Shown here piece by piece: positions 28,616 through 38,515 of a DNA stretch of 64,000 nucleotides. The position numbers were made by a program, and so were the translations under genes. Below the pieces are notes generated by a model, which did not search any database, was not told where the DNA came from, and saw only the letters and a list, made by a program, of their open reading frames with translations. The stretch spans positions 1 to 64,000 of the forward strand of contig NZ_CP133672.1 of NCBI RefSeq assembly GCF_031326345.1, read 5' to 3'. Every line of letters starts with the position of its first letter. The first letter of the stretch is position 1. Source of the stretch: Aureispira sp. CCB-E. Its GTDB lineage: Bacteria; Bacteroidota; Bacteroidia; Chitinophagales; Saprospiraceae.

Positions 28616-29878
28616 ATGAAATACATTATTATACTTTTGGTTTTCATAGTTCCTGTTTTAAGTTTTGCACAAACCTTTCTAAATGGAGATTTTGAACTAA
28701 CAACAGCTGTAGAAGATCAGATTAATATTTCTAATAACTCCTTTACTCGTCAAATGCCTCATACAGTAGCTTTTGGGCATAGAGAGAATATGGATATTAT
28801 CAAGAGCAAAAAATATTGTGGGTTGGCTCAAAAAGGAGATTGGTTTGTGGCATTAACTTCAGATGGAACAGATATTATATCAATGGAGTTATCTTCTCCT
28901 TTGATTGCAGGAAATGAATATGTTCTTACATTTCATGATAGAGGCTGCTTAAAATATGGTCCTGTATCTTATACCCAAATCGGTATATCAGATACTATCA
29001 ATCGCTTTGGAACATTGATTCATACAACCACAACACCTATTGACCAAATTTGGACGAGAAGAATTATTAAATTTATAGCGCCTATTAATGCTAACTTTAT
29101 TACTGTTAAAGGGGAAGCAGATTCATTAGTTACCCCTGTATTACATTGGTTACAAGTAGATAACTTTTCTTTGGAATGTCCTAATGAGTTAAATTTAGGT
29201 GAAGATACAATACTTTGCGCACCAAGAACTATGAACATAGGCTTGAATACAACAGATGCTACTTATCTTTGGAATAATGGTTTAACAGATTCGATGCAAA
29301 CCATTACAACTACAGGTTCTTATAGTCTTGAAGTCAAGCATCCATTTTGTAATACGTTAAAAGACACCATTTTTATAAACTATATAGAGTTTCCTCCTCA
29401 TCCTTTTCCAAGAGACACAACAATCTGTTTAGGAGATACTTTAGAATTGGATGCAACGATTCCTAATGCAAGCTATCAATGGTCTGACTTATCTTCTCAA
29501 GCAATCAATTTAGTATCTGAAGAAGGGCAACATTTCGTTAATGTAACTATTGAAGGCTGTTTTCGAACTAGTCCTATATATATTGAACATAAAGATTGCT
29601 TTCCTCTATTGGAAATGCCCAATATTTTTACTCCTAATGGAGATGGACACAATGAATTATTCTACCCTAGAAAAGCAGAACGGATTTCAGAAGCTACTTT
29701 ATACATATTCAATCGTTGGGGGCAAAAGCTATTTGAAACAAGTGATTTATCACAAGGATGGAATGGTAAATTCAATGGACAAGATTCTGTAGAAGGTACT
29801 TATTCTTGGGCTATTTCCTATTTGGATATTGAGGGTAATAGCTATAATGCTAAAGGTTTTCTTCAATTAATTCGCTGA
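28616..29878 (+). CDS. Secreted protein with gliding-motility-type C-terminal domain
   Basis: 420 residues. Residues 1-19 are a signal peptide (MKYIIILLVFIVPVLSFAQ). Residues about 20-190 resemble a carbohydrate-binding jelly-roll (NGDFEL start, WLQVDNFSLEC end). Two PKD/Ig-like repeats follow, each with GEDTILC or GDTLELDA motifs. The last 90 residues match the CHU_C / gliding-motility-associated C-terminal family: NIFTPNGDGHNELF, IFNRWGQKLFET, GWNGKFNGQ and GTYSWAISY. That domain is known to direct secretion through the type IX system. It is separated from the Rhs locus by a terminator and has its own start. Confidence 0.88.
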   Translation: MKYIIILLVFIVPVLSFAQTFLNGDFELTTAVEDQINISNNSFTRQMPHTVAFGHRENMDIIKSKKYCGLAQKGDWFVALTSDGTDIISMELSSPLIAGNEYVLTFHDRGCLKYGPVSYTQIGISDTINRFGTLIHTTTTPIDQIWTRRIIKFIAPINANFITVKGEADSLVTPVLHWLQVDNFSLECPNELNLGEDTILCAPRTMNIGLNTTDATYLWNNGLTDSMQTITTTGSYSLEVKHPFCNTLKDTIFINYIEFPPHPFPRDTTICLGDTLELDATIPNASYQWSDLSSQAINLVSEEGQHFVNVTIEGCFRTSPIYIEHKDCFPLLEMPNIFTPNGDGHNELFYPRKAERISEATLYIFNRWGQKLFETSDLSQGWNGKFNGQDSVEGTYSWAISYLDIEGNSYNAKGFLQLIR

Positions 29879-30851
29879 TTTAGTACCAACTTGTTTAATC
29901 CTATTCACATCAATCATACAACAAAGTTTTACATTTTATACTCATCTTCTGCAAAAAAATCTTTCAGTAAAATTCCCCAATAATTACAAATCGTCTATTT
30001 AAAGGCTATTAAGTAAACCCCAAATACAATAAGGCAGGTTTAGTAGGTAGGAACAAAACAGAGTATTGCAAAACATCATGAAGTTGGTGCACTGTACACA
30101 ATATGAAAAGTTTCTGAAAACACCAATTATACTTGATCGGCTAATATATTGAAGCCCTATAAATCAATATAGAACCACCCTATAGATAATCCTTTATAGG
30201 ATAATAAATTCGTTCTACAGCAGTACTTCTAAAGGCTTTGGGAATTGACTTTATCAAAGTCTTATTGATCTAAAGTAATACACTGATTCATTGACAAACT
30301 ATTACGATTTTTGTTAGAAAGAAAAAGCAGAAAGTACAAAGTTGGTTATGTTGTGTAAAAGAGTTTGAAAAATAGAAAAACGCTTCTTTTTGATGCTCTT
30401 TCTTCTTGTCTCAAGAAATAGCAGTTCTAAAGAGAGAATAAGTAGGGAATGTCACCTATCAGAGTTTGTGGATCATTTAAGTAAGATCTTTTAAGCAAAT
30501 TAATAATGGGTGGTGTTGCTTTGTCTAAAGCAACAAAAGCACCAGAACCAATTTCTGTACTTTCGGCATAAAGTGTTTGGCAAACTATAAGAGATTTCAT
30601 AGGTCAGAAAATGAAGAATAAAAAAACGCACAAACATGTGCGAGAAAATTTTCTGACAAAAAGTAAGAGCAGGAATAATTCTACTCAAATACCTGCTCAC
30701 ACAAAATGCTTTTTTCTTCCCTCAAGCCTCAAATCTTCTACAATAAGTGTATCGTCCTGAAAAAAGTTGACACATCTTGTTTTTTGAACTGGTAGTGATG
30801 TAGATTGTATGATAAGTTAGAAAAAAAGACAATGAAGACTATATTTGTAAG
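29879..30851. other. Long intergenic stretch, mostly featureless
   Basis: About 970 bp. It is AT-rich with several broken repeats and no open frame of convincing length on the plus strand. The only item worth recording is the small minus-strand frame at 30427-30600. The last 100 bases may contain the left end of the IS1-like element, but its inverted repeat could not be defined. Confidence 0.4.
30427..30600 (-). CDS. Possible small protein (57 aa), unrecognised
   Basis: An ATG-started frame, MKSLIVCQTLYAESTEIGSG at the start, DPQTLIGDIPYLFSL at the end, no lysine/asparagine bias typical of random AT-rich frames. It could be a short peptide gene or the remnant of a longer gene. No family recognised and no ribosome-binding signal seen. 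Confidence 0.25.
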   Translation of the reverse strand: MKSLIVCQTLYAESTEIGSGAFVALDKATPPIINLLKRSYLNDPQTLIGDIPYLFSL

Positions 30852-31562
30852 ATGTGTTCAATATCTATACAAATAAAATGTCCTCATTGCCACAATTCAA
30901 AGGTCGTTAAAAACGGGAAAAAAACCACAGGAAGACAAAACTTTCTGTGTAAGAATTGTGGCAAACAATTTCAAGCTGAATATTTATACCAAGGAGCAGA
31001 TCCAAGTATGAAAGCCCAGCTACAAAGTTCTTTATTACATGGTAGTGGTATTAGAGATTGTTACAAAATATTTGGAATTAGTCCTAAAACTACTCTTCGA
31101 TTTATATTAGAGCAAGGAGAAAAAATTAAAATTACTCCTAGACAAAAGAAGTATAAAAAAGTGCAAATTGATGAGTTATATTCCTTTGTGAATCAGAAAG
31201 GTAAAAAAGTGTGGATTTTCTACGTTTACGCTCCTGAGACCAAAGAAATATTAGCTGTAACAATGGGCAAACGTACAAAAAAGCAACTTCGATATTTAAT
31301 GACACAATTAAAGTGTCTAGATATAGAAATTGAATTTTACTGTACAGATGCTTTTAAGAGTTTTAAAGAGGTCTTACCTTATTATCAACATATTATTGGT
31401 AAATCTTTTACTAAAGATATTGAAGGTATTAATACTCTTATTCGCTCTAAAATTGCACGATTTCACCGAAGAACTACCAAGTTTTCTAAGAAACTTAAGT
31501 ATCAATAGCATTTGTTTAAAATTTTTGTCTTTTATTTCAATGAACTTCCATCATACATTTAA
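30852..31562 (+). pseudogene. IS1-like single-frame transposase with a premature TAG
   Basis: Starts MCSISIQIKCPHCHNSKVVK: a Cys4 zinc finger (CPHCH, CKNCGKQF) followed by a helix-turn-helix (GSGIRDCYKIFGISPKTT) and the DDE part (QIDELYSFV, YCTDAFKSF, and ..RRTTKFSKKLKYQ). This is the IS1 family in its fused InsA/InsB form. The frame stops at TAG 31506-31508 (218 aa). Eighteen further in-frame codons (HLFKIFVFYFNELPSYI, then TAA) look like the natural family C-terminus, so the TAG is probably a nonsense mutation, or the fused end is optional. Confidence 0.7.
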
Positions 31563-31636
31563 CAACACAACCTTTGAACTATTCGGAAAAAGTCAATAAT
31601 TTTTTTTGAAAAAAATCAATAAAAGCGAGAATTTTG

Positions 31637-31685
31637 TTTAGATGAAAGCTCCTTTTACCAAAAAAGGAGAGGAGTTTCATCTAAA
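31637..31685. terminator. Hairpin at end of IS3-like element
   Basis: TTTAGATGAAA / TTTCATCTAAA outer stem and CTCCTTTT / AAAAGGAG inner stem with a small bulge. It overlaps the orfB stop codon. Confidence 0.5.
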
Positions 31686-32537
31686 TAAAATGTGTATAGG
31701 TTTGTTCTTTTTCGTGTATAGCAGCAGGAGTTTGATAGGCTAAACTCAAGTGAGGCCGCAAGTGATTGTACAAACGGATCGCTTTGGCTATAGCAGCTTG
31801 TACTTCTTCGTAATTAAAGTAAAAATAATAAGACAAAAACTCTTCTTTGAGTGTCCTGTGTACTCGTTCTGCAAGTGCATTTTCGTAAGGATCTCCGTTT
31901 TCTGTCATAGAAATGCGAACCTTGTTTGCTTTCAATTTTCTAATGTAAGCGTTACAACAATACTGCAATCCTCGGTCGGAATGATGGATTAATGGTTGGC
32001 TTACATTTCGCTGTTTTAAAGCCTGCGACAAGGCATTTAATGGTCCTGCTGTTCCTAGATCTTCTCGCAGAGACCAACCTATAATTTTTCTAGAATAAGC
32101 ATCTGTAATTAGACTTAAATAAGCAAAACTAGCTCCTAAAGAAATATAAGTAATGTCACTGACCCATAATTGGTTAGGTCGTGTCACTTTCAATTCTTTA
32201 ATGATATTCGGATATTTCCTAAAACGGTGATAAGAAAAAGTTGTTCGCCTTGTTTTCTTTCGCTTGATTAGAAGATTATGCTCTGATAATAAATCAAATA
32301 GCTTATCTCTGCCCAATTTAATGTGATGTTGCCTTAGAAAATCACCTAGCAAATAATATAGTTTTCTGACACCACAGCGGGGGAGGTTCTTTCGGATTTT
32401 TTTACCTCATGAATAACCAATAAGGCTTGCATTTGTTGCCGCTCTGATCGTTGTATTGCCTTATACCACGCCTGTCTAGTCTTGCCAAACAATCCACTCA
32501 TTTGCTTCACAGAAGCTCTTGAGCGGCTTTTTTTCAC
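31681..32537 (-). pseudogene. IS3-family OrfB integrase, frameshifted
   Basis: Starts at GTG 32535-32537 (VKKSRSRASVKQMSGLFGKT), overlapping the OrfA stop by the usual GTGA arrangement. The first 63 codons run into a stop, while the remainder continues in the -1 frame as LPRCGVRKLYYLLGDFL and on through the rve core: WVSDITYISL (Asp), HHSDRGLQY (Asp) and ENALAERVHRTLKEEF (Glu). All three DDE residues survive. The frame break falls at a run of seven A's (minus strand; 32397-32403), so it is a one-base slip, a sequencing error in a homopolymer, or translational slippage. Confidence 0.8.
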
Positions 32538-32941
32538 TTCTTGAACTGTTTGGCTCCAAGCTTTTTTCGCAGAGGTATGTCAAAATCCTCTTCTGCAATT
32601 TTTATCATTGTTTCATAGGTATAACTCTTTAGTTCTGACTAGTCTAACTGTTTCTTCAAAGCTGCATTTTCTTTTTCTAAGGCTTTGATACGATCTTGCA
32701 TTGCTTTTTTCTCACTTTTCATTTTTATAGGCTTTTTGAGATGAATTTTTGATGGAGTGTATTGTTTCTCCTTGATTTTACGATACCAACAGTTCAACTG
32801 TTGCAACATTTTTTTATCAACTCCATACTCTTGACGAATACGCCGTTCATCTTTGATACCTGAAAGCCAGTATTCTACGACTTTTTTTCGAGTTAAGACA
32901 CTTAGTTTTCTTTTGGGTTGACTTTTACTAATAGCATACAT
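32534..32941 (-). pseudogene. IS3-family OrfA with nonsense codon
   Basis: Begins MYAISKSQPKRKLSVLTRKK with a helix-turn-helix (YWLSGIKDERRIRQEYGVDK) and a leucine-zipper-like coiled coil (KALEKENAALKKQLD). A TAG at 32639-32641 stops it after 100 residues, but the same frame continues SELKSYTYETMIKIAEEDF and ends RKKLGAKQFKK at TGA 32534-32536, the normal family end. Together with the orfB frame break, the element is defective unless complemented. Confidence 0.75.
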
Positions 32942-33593
32942 TCTATTGATTTTTAAGCTTTTATAAAATATTGATTAAACTAGTTAACTTATTTTAGGAC
33001 TAAATACTTAGTTTTCTTTTTAGTTATTTTTACTAGTGTTACACATTTAACTTATTTTCAATACTTTATAAACTAGAAGTCAATCTATTTCAGTACCATT
33101 CAATTTTACCTATAATCTTTCTTATGTTAAATAAAAGTCTTCTATTACATACCTTCCCTCCAAAATAGTCGTATATATATATATGGTGATTCCATTTCAT
33201 GCAAGATTCCTACTCTATTCATAAATCGGAATTGTTACTTTTTACTTGGCAAAGAGCAATGAATGCCTACACTAGTAAAGACACCTCATTACAATTTCGA
33301 GCTAATCTTTATTTACGAGTTAACATCGTAATATCTCCAAGCCCTTCTAGCACACAGTTCCAATCAATGGTGGGATAACAACACTGCCTATTATGGAACT
33401 GATTATAGATTAGTCTGCAATGGGGTGTCACAGTTGTTGTTATCCTGTTTTTGTAGAAGGATGCCATTTTCTTTTTCGGCAAAGAAGACTTTTATGCTAA
33501 GCTCCCAAACGAAGTCGTTCAAATAAAATGACTTTCTTTTTATTTAAGCTAACCTCCTTCTATGTGAAGGGGGATATTTTGTTGTTTTTCTAC
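32942..33593. other. Intergenic region before the methyltransferase, no gene seen
   Basis: About 650 bp, AT-rich. Near 33375-33445 GGATAACAACACTG is followed by the near-complement CAGTTGTTGTTATCC, a weak stem that could be a leader structure. Nothing else stands out. Confidence 0.3.
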
Positions 33594-34577
33594 ATGAATG
33601 TCATTTCTCTCTTTGCAGGTGTTGGTGGTTTTGATTTGGGTTTTAAAAATGCTGGATTTACCATAATCTGGGCAAATGAAAGAGAGAAAGACATTTGGAA
33701 AACTTATCGTTACAACCACCCCAAAACAATCCTTGACAAAAGAGACATAACCTATATCCCAGCTCATGAAATCCCCAACTGTGATGGCATTATTGGAGGT
33801 CCACCCTGTCAGAGTTGGAGTCAAGCAGGGTTGGCAAAAGGCATACAAGATATACGTGGACAACTTATTTATGAGTTCATTCGCATTGTGAAAGAAAAAC
33901 AACCTCGCTTTTTTGTGATGGAGAATGTCAGTGGATTACTTCAGAGAAAGCATAAAACAGCCTTTATAAATATCTGTAGCACTTTCAATCAGATTGGGTA
34001 TACACTCAGCGTAAAAATGCTTAATGCCGCAGACTATGGAATTCCACAGGACAGAAAAAGAGTATTTTTCGTTGGTTTCCGAAAAGACCTTGGTATAAGG
34101 TATCAGTTTCCCACCCCCTTTCCTTCTAAAGTCACACTTCACCAAGCAATAAAAGACCTTCAAACAAACGTTCTGTCTGGAAAAGCAAACAATCACTCTA
34201 ACAAGGAACGATGCGTTATTCCCAATCATGAATATATGACAGGGGACTTTTCTTCCCGTTACCTTTCTCGAAACCGTGCCCGAACATGGAACCAACAAAG
34301 CTTTACCATTCAAGCAGGTGGAAGGCATGCTCCTATTCATCCACAAGCTCCAAAGATGATCCAACAAACAAAAGATACATACACCTTTTTACCACAAAAA
34401 GAATCGCTCTATCGTCGTTTAAGCATCAGAGAATGTGCTCGAATACAAACATTTCCAGATAACTTTCTCTTTTTCTATGACCGCTTAACAACGGGATATA
34501 AAATGGTTGGGAATGCTGTTCCTGTCCAACTTGCCTTTGTCATCGCAAAAAGCATTCAAAAGCAATTATTAGAGTAG
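33594..34577 (+). CDS. DNA (cytosine-5-)-methyltransferase, orphan
   Basis: 327 residues from the ATG at 33594. The frame is open 22 codons further up, but MNVISLFAGVGGFDLGF is the normal N-terminus of the family. Motifs: I FAGVGG (SAM binding), IV GGPPCQSWS with the catalytic Cys, VI ENVSG, VIII QDRKRVFFVGF, IX in the RARTWNQQSFTIQ region and X GNAVPVQ. A complete C5-MTase that methylates DNA cytosine. No restriction endonuclease gene lies next to it; an ArdC-like gene follows 130 bp later, so the pair may protect the replicon during transfer (inference). The recognition sequence cannot be predicted. Confidence 0.92.
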   Translation: MNVISLFAGVGGFDLGFKNAGFTIIWANEREKDIWKTYRYNHPKTILDKRDITYIPAHEIPNCDGIIGGPPCQSWSQAGLAKGIQDIRGQLIYEFIRIVKEKQPRFFVMENVSGLLQRKHKTAFINICSTFNQIGYTLSVKMLNAADYGIPQDRKRVFFVGFRKDLGIRYQFPTPFPSKVTLHQAIKDLQTNVLSGKANNHSNKERCVIPNHEYMTGDFSSRYLSRNRARTWNQQSFTIQAGGRHAPIHPQAPKMIQQTKDTYTFLPQKESLYRRLSIRECARIQTFPDNFLFFYDRLTTGYKMVGNAVPVQLAFVIAKSIQKQLLE

Positions 34578-34707
34578 AGATAGACTTCAATCATTTTCTT
34601 TTCGCCCTCCCTCCTATCTATGCTATCATCCGATTACAGTTCTCTTTTCGAGGGCTGTTTTTGCTATTTCACATTCCCACCACATTTTTTATCAAAACAA
34701 CGATGAT

Positions 34708-35628
34708 ATGCAAAAAAATAAAAAGAATGCTTTGGATACAGATGTGTATCAAGAAGTAACCGATAAACTTATCCAATTACTTGAAAACGGTACCATTCCT
34801 TGGAAACAACTGTTCAAAACTTCTGAATACGGATTTGCCCAGAACTTCTTCACCAAACACCAATACACAGGAATCAATTGGTTCTTGCTCAACTTTATCG
34901 CAGAATATGAAGTGCCGTATTACTTGACTTGGAAACAAATTCAAAAATTAGGAGGAAAAATCATTAAAGGTTCAAAAGCGGAATACATTTATTACGTCAA
35001 TTTTTATTGTACAAATGAAGATGGAAAAAAGCTTTCTGCTACAGAGATACGAACGGCGGAAGAAAATGGAACTCCAATTCAAAAACGTCCTTATTTAAAG
35101 CGATATACTGTTTTTAATATCAGTTGCATTGAAGGCATTGAATGGGAAAAGCCAACTCTTGAAAAACAAGAGATTCGGCCAATTGAGCACTGTGAATCAC
35201 TGCTTGATGCAATGGAAGAAGCTCCTAAAATTCTATTTTCATCTGAAAATAGAGCTTACTATGCACCTCTTCTAGATTATATCAATATGCCTAATCTCCA
35301 ACAATTTGTAGCACATGGTGCTGAAGCTTATTACAGAGTTCTCTTTCATGAACTAATTCATTGGACTGGGCATCGTTCTCGGTTGGCACGAAAAGGAATT
35401 CTCCAGATGAAGCAAAAAAATAAAATGATTTACGCTGAGGAAGAATTAATAGCTGAACTTGGGGCTTGTGTTCTTGCTGCTTTGACAGGAATTCAGAAGG
35501 AAAATCTTTTGCACAACTCCGCAGCTTATTTACAATCTTGGTTAGCTTGTATGAAGGAGGATAAACGATTTATTTTTCGAGTCGCTCCACAAGCTGAAAG
35601 CGCTGTCAAATATATTCTTGGCAACTAA
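34708..35628 (+). CDS. ArdC-like antirestriction protein
   Basis: 306 residues. The N-terminal ssDNA-binding domain is of the ArdC type (DVYQEVTDKLIQLLENGTIPW, TGINWFLL, YYLTWKQIQKLGGKIIKGSK). The C-terminal zincin-like metallopeptidase domain has HELIHWTGH (residues about 218-226) and a downstream YAEEELIAELGA helix that supplies the third ligand. ArdC proteins ride on plasmids and protect incoming single-stranded DNA from restriction. The setting between a methyltransferase and a partition/replication block agrees with this. Confidence 0.88.
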   Translation: MQKNKKNALDTDVYQEVTDKLIQLLENGTIPWKQLFKTSEYGFAQNFFTKHQYTGINWFLLNFIAEYEVPYYLTWKQIQKLGGKIIKGSKAEYIYYVNFYCTNEDGKKLSATEIRTAEENGTPIQKRPYLKRYTVFNISCIEGIEWEKPTLEKQEIRPIEHCESLLDAMEEAPKILFSSENRAYYAPLLDYINMPNLQQFVAHGAEAYYRVLFHELIHWTGHRSRLARKGILQMKQKNKMIYAEEELIAELGACVLAALTGIQKENLLHNSAAYLQSWLACMKEDKRFIFRVAPQAESAVKYILGN

Positions 35629-35673
35629 AATATAAACTTATTTATTCTAATCTTGGTGGAGTGGAAGTAACTT

Positions 35674-35699
35674 AGAGGCTGTTCTTTTGGACAGTCTCT
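35674..35699 (+). terminator. Terminator after ardC-like gene
   Basis: AGAGGCTGT / ACAGTCTCT stem (one G-U pair) with an 8-nt loop, followed by a T run, between two convergent genes. Confidence 0.6.
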
Positions 35700-35775
35700 T
35701 TTTATAATACTTGTTTATTTCAAGGGGGGTATAAATGATCCCCCCTACCAGTCTATTATTCTTCGTTAAGAATAG

Positions 35776-36045
35776 CTATTCCGTATTTTTCTCAAAATAA
35801 GCTTCCAAAATACGCTCTAATAAATCTGTAATAGTCATATCTCTATTAAGAGCAGTGCGTTTTAGTTCTTTAATTAGTTCTGGGCGTAGTTGTGTTCCAA
35901 ACTTCTTCCTTTCTATTTTTCTAGAAATATTATTTTCTTCTAAAATAGAATCCACATCATTAAACATAGCTTCTACTTTATCTGGCGTTGGCAAATCTTT
36001 ATCCAACATTCCTGCTAACTTTTCGCCTCTTCTTTTCTTGCTCAT
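35776..36045 (-). CDS. Ribbon-helix-helix protein, putative partition partner of ParA
   Basis: 89 residues. The C-terminal half FGTQLRPELIKELKRTALNR followed by MTITDLLERILEAYF is a typical ribbon-helix-helix with a DNA-contacting strand. The N-terminus is basic (MSKKRRGEKLAG). Its ATG overlaps the parA stop by ATGA, so it is co-translated with parA. Small RHH proteins are the centromere-binding partners in many plasmid ParA systems. Likely sites are the repeated TTTCTAGAAA palindromes upstream of the operon. Confidence 0.75.
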   Translation of the reverse strand: MSKKRRGEKLAGMLDKDLPTPDKVEAMFNDVDSILEENNISRKIERKKFGTQLRPELIKELKRTALNRDMTITDLLERILEAYFEKNTE

Positions 36046-36725
36046 AATTCTGCTGTTTTTATTAATTCATTCAACCAACATCTAAAATTCCGCTTTGCAG
36101 TATCACTTGATTTATTAGAATAAATACTCTTTAAAGTATCTGCATCCATAAAAGCCGTATAAAATCCTAAATTATTATCTAGCACAGACACATACTTTTC
36201 AAATGCCTCTAAATCTTCTCTTGCATCTCTATATCTTGTTCTCCCCTTGATATACATATTTACAAACCCTATCATTGTAATTGGTCTCATCTTATTGCCT
36301 TCTCTTTTTTGAGAAACTTTTAGAGCAAATTTTACATAATCAAAGGTAGACTCCAAAGAGAAGTTTCCTGCCTGAAAAGGAATCATTAGAACATCTACAT
36401 AAAACAAAACTTTTTTGGTAAAATCATCTAATCGCCCAGCTACATCTACAAAAATATAATCATGTGTAGTTCGTGCACGTTGGATAATTTCATACAGACG
36501 ATCTATGTCATTAAGACAAGATATGATTTTATAGCTAGGCTCTGCATCTAAATCATCTCCTAAATCATCATTTCTAAATTTAACCAGACTTTGCTGGTCA
36601 TCAGCATCTATAACTAAGATTTTTTTATTGAAGGGTGCTTGGCTTAATGCTGTAGCTGTCATCATTGTCAAAGTAGATTTGCCTACCCCTCCTTTTCGAT
36701 TCCCAAATACAATAACTTTTGCCAT
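36042..36725 (-). CDS. parA: ParA-family partition ATPase
   Basis: 227 residues. Deviant Walker A KGGVGKSTL at residues 10-18, Walker A' region VIDADDQQS, and Walker B-like HDYIFVDVAGR. A small MinD/ParA-type ATPase without an N-terminal DNA-binding domain, as in ParA systems that pair with a ribbon-helix-helix protein. It is the first gene of a two-gene operon read away from the iteron region. It drives segregation of the replicon. Confidence 0.9.
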   Translation of the reverse strand: MAKVIVFGNRKGGVGKSTLTMMTATALSQAPFNKKILVIDADDQQSLVKFRNDDLGDDLDAEPSYKIISCLNDIDRLYEIIQRARTTHDYIFVDVAGRLDDFTKKVLFYVDVLMIPFQAGNFSLESTFDYVKFALKVSQKREGNKMRPITMIGFVNMYIKGRTRYRDAREDLEAFEKYVSVLDNNLGFYTAFMDADTLKSIYSNKSSDTAKRNFRCWLNELIKTAEL

Positions 36726-37860
36726 GTGGATAAATTGGTTTTAAGAAGATTTCTAGAAAAATAGAAATCTATAAAATTATTTAAAAAGATTTCTTAAAAA
36801 TAAGAAATCTGTATTAGATCTAAAATTTATTTCCTTATAATATCTTTGAAAGGTGTTTTTCTTTTTTGAATCTTAATTTCTAGAAATCGAGATTTATTTT
36901 TTTCTATTCTCCTCTCATCAGATTTAATCCTTTTGCTCAAAGGTTCTTAAAACATGTATAAACTAGAACAATAGTTCGTTGAAAAACTTTATTAGTTTGA
37001 TAATCAGTAAGTTATAGTTTCATTGCGTTTCATGTTAAAACCCTGATTATCAAACTAATATAAATGTGCTTTTTTATCTTTTTGGTAAAAAAGTAAAAAG
37101 CAACGAACTACTACTAGAATATACAAGTGAATTTATTTTATTACTCTAGTTACCTAGAAGTCTTCTTTTCCAGAAAAGAAGACTTCTAAAAGCATTACCA
37201 TGAAGTAAGATTTCGATAGCATAAAGTACTTATTTCCATCTTAAACAGTCCATGATAACTGCTAACTACTTTTTCGTGATAATACAACATCATATTTATT
37301 CAATATTTCTATTTATCTAGAAAAGAAGAAATATATTTTTGTACTTTACTAGAAAAAAAGAATTCTAGTTTTTAAAGGCTAACATTTTCAAAAAACTATA
37401 TTTCTAGAAATATAGTTTTCTTCTTAAAGAAACTTCTTTTATTATTTTTGATTTTAGCTGTAGGTAAAAAGTGACGAAAGGGGTATTATAGTTTTGGTCT
37501 TTTTTTTCTAGAAATAAAGAATTATAGATTTCTAGAAAAATATTTTTTTACTAATTTCTTCTGTTGATTTCATAAAAACTCCTATTTTTAATAATAGCTT
37601 TTTTATAACCTCAATGTCAGACAAAATATATTCAAGCTAATTTCAATTTGGCCAAATATATTTCTTCTTTTCTAGAAAACTATTTTATTAGAAAAGTATG
37701 GCGACAAGATGCTACTTTCATCCAGATGAATAGAAATCTAGATTTCTAGAAATAAAGAATAGTATATTATTACAAATAAAGTACCTAAAATAATTTTTTC
37801 ATGAAAAAACATCATCAGAAGAACTGTTGATGTTTTATATTTTATTTGTTTATTGTTATT
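36726..37860. repeat. Putative centromere: clustered TTTCTAGAAA palindromes
   Basis: About 1.1 kb without genes. TTTCTAGAAA occurs at 36750, 36877, 37401, 37505, 37529, 37669 and 37743. The site at 37401 is the centre of a perfect 28-bp palindrome (37392-37419). A further 15-bp perfect stem with a CCAG loop sits at 37155-37188. The cluster lies between parA and the replication iterons, the normal place of a plasmid centromere and of autoregulatory operators. Binding by the RHH protein is an inference. Confidence 0.65.
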
Positions 37861-37908
37861 TGTTAAGAAGAGCCTGAACCTTTGTATTTATAGGGCTTCT
37901 AGAGTTTA

Positions 37909-38425
37909 ATTATCCATAAAACGGGATATATTATCCATAAAACAGGATATATTATCCATAAAACAGGAGCCAAGTATCCTAAGAACGGGATATATTATCC
38001 ATAAAACGGGAAGAACTATCCGAAAAACGGGAGATGTTTTCTAAGGTATAGATCCCCTAATTATCCATAAAACGGGAAAGTATACAGATCTAAGAGTTCT
38101 TATTTATGCAAATTATCCATAAAACGGGAAGTTATAAGGCTTATATAGTGCCTATTACCCATATTTGCCAACTATAGTGATTAAAAGAGTCAATTTTTAT
38201 GTTTTTCTACATAGAAGTATCCACAAAAGGGGAAAGGGCTAGGCTTTGTAGAAACTTAATTGTCCACAAAACGGGAAAAATTTATTTTTGGACGTAATTT
38301 ATTGATATATAGCTTATTATTGCTTGTGTTGGGAGCGAGAAAATTCTTAATTATCCATAAAACGGGAAAAAATAATGCAAACAGCTAAACTATTCTATTT
38401 TAATTATCCATAAAACGGGAAATTA
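37909..38425 (+). repeat. Replication origin iterons
   Basis: About ten direct copies of TTATCCATAAAACGGGA, with variants such as ACAGGA and TGTCCACAAAACGGGA. They begin near 37909 and continue to about 38420; the nearest to rep ends about 95 bp before its start. Spacing is irregular (about 22 bp in the first block, then 60-130 bp). TTATCCA resembles a DnaA-box half. Directly repeated motifs ahead of a Rep_3 gene are the initiator-binding sites that set copy number. Confidence 0.85.
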
Positions 38426-38515
38426 TCTTTAGCAGAAAACTATCCATAGGCCAAAGTTCGTTGGATAGTTTAGTTTTTTTATCTATTTTGCTGTTATCAA
38501 AGATAAAAAATCGTT

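Noticed and set aside
30500-30700. 66-codon minus-strand frame rich in Phe/Cys
   Set aside because: Composition looks random; the neighbouring frame at 30427-30600 is the better candidate.
33549-34367. Minus-strand frames of 117 and 143 codons over the methyltransferase
   Set aside because: The plus strand carries all C5-methyltransferase motifs; the antisense frames have none.
37909-38425. Repeats ahead of rep considered as a CRISPR array
   Set aside because: Unit is only about 17 bp with irregular spacing and sits before a Rep_3 gene, so these are iterons.
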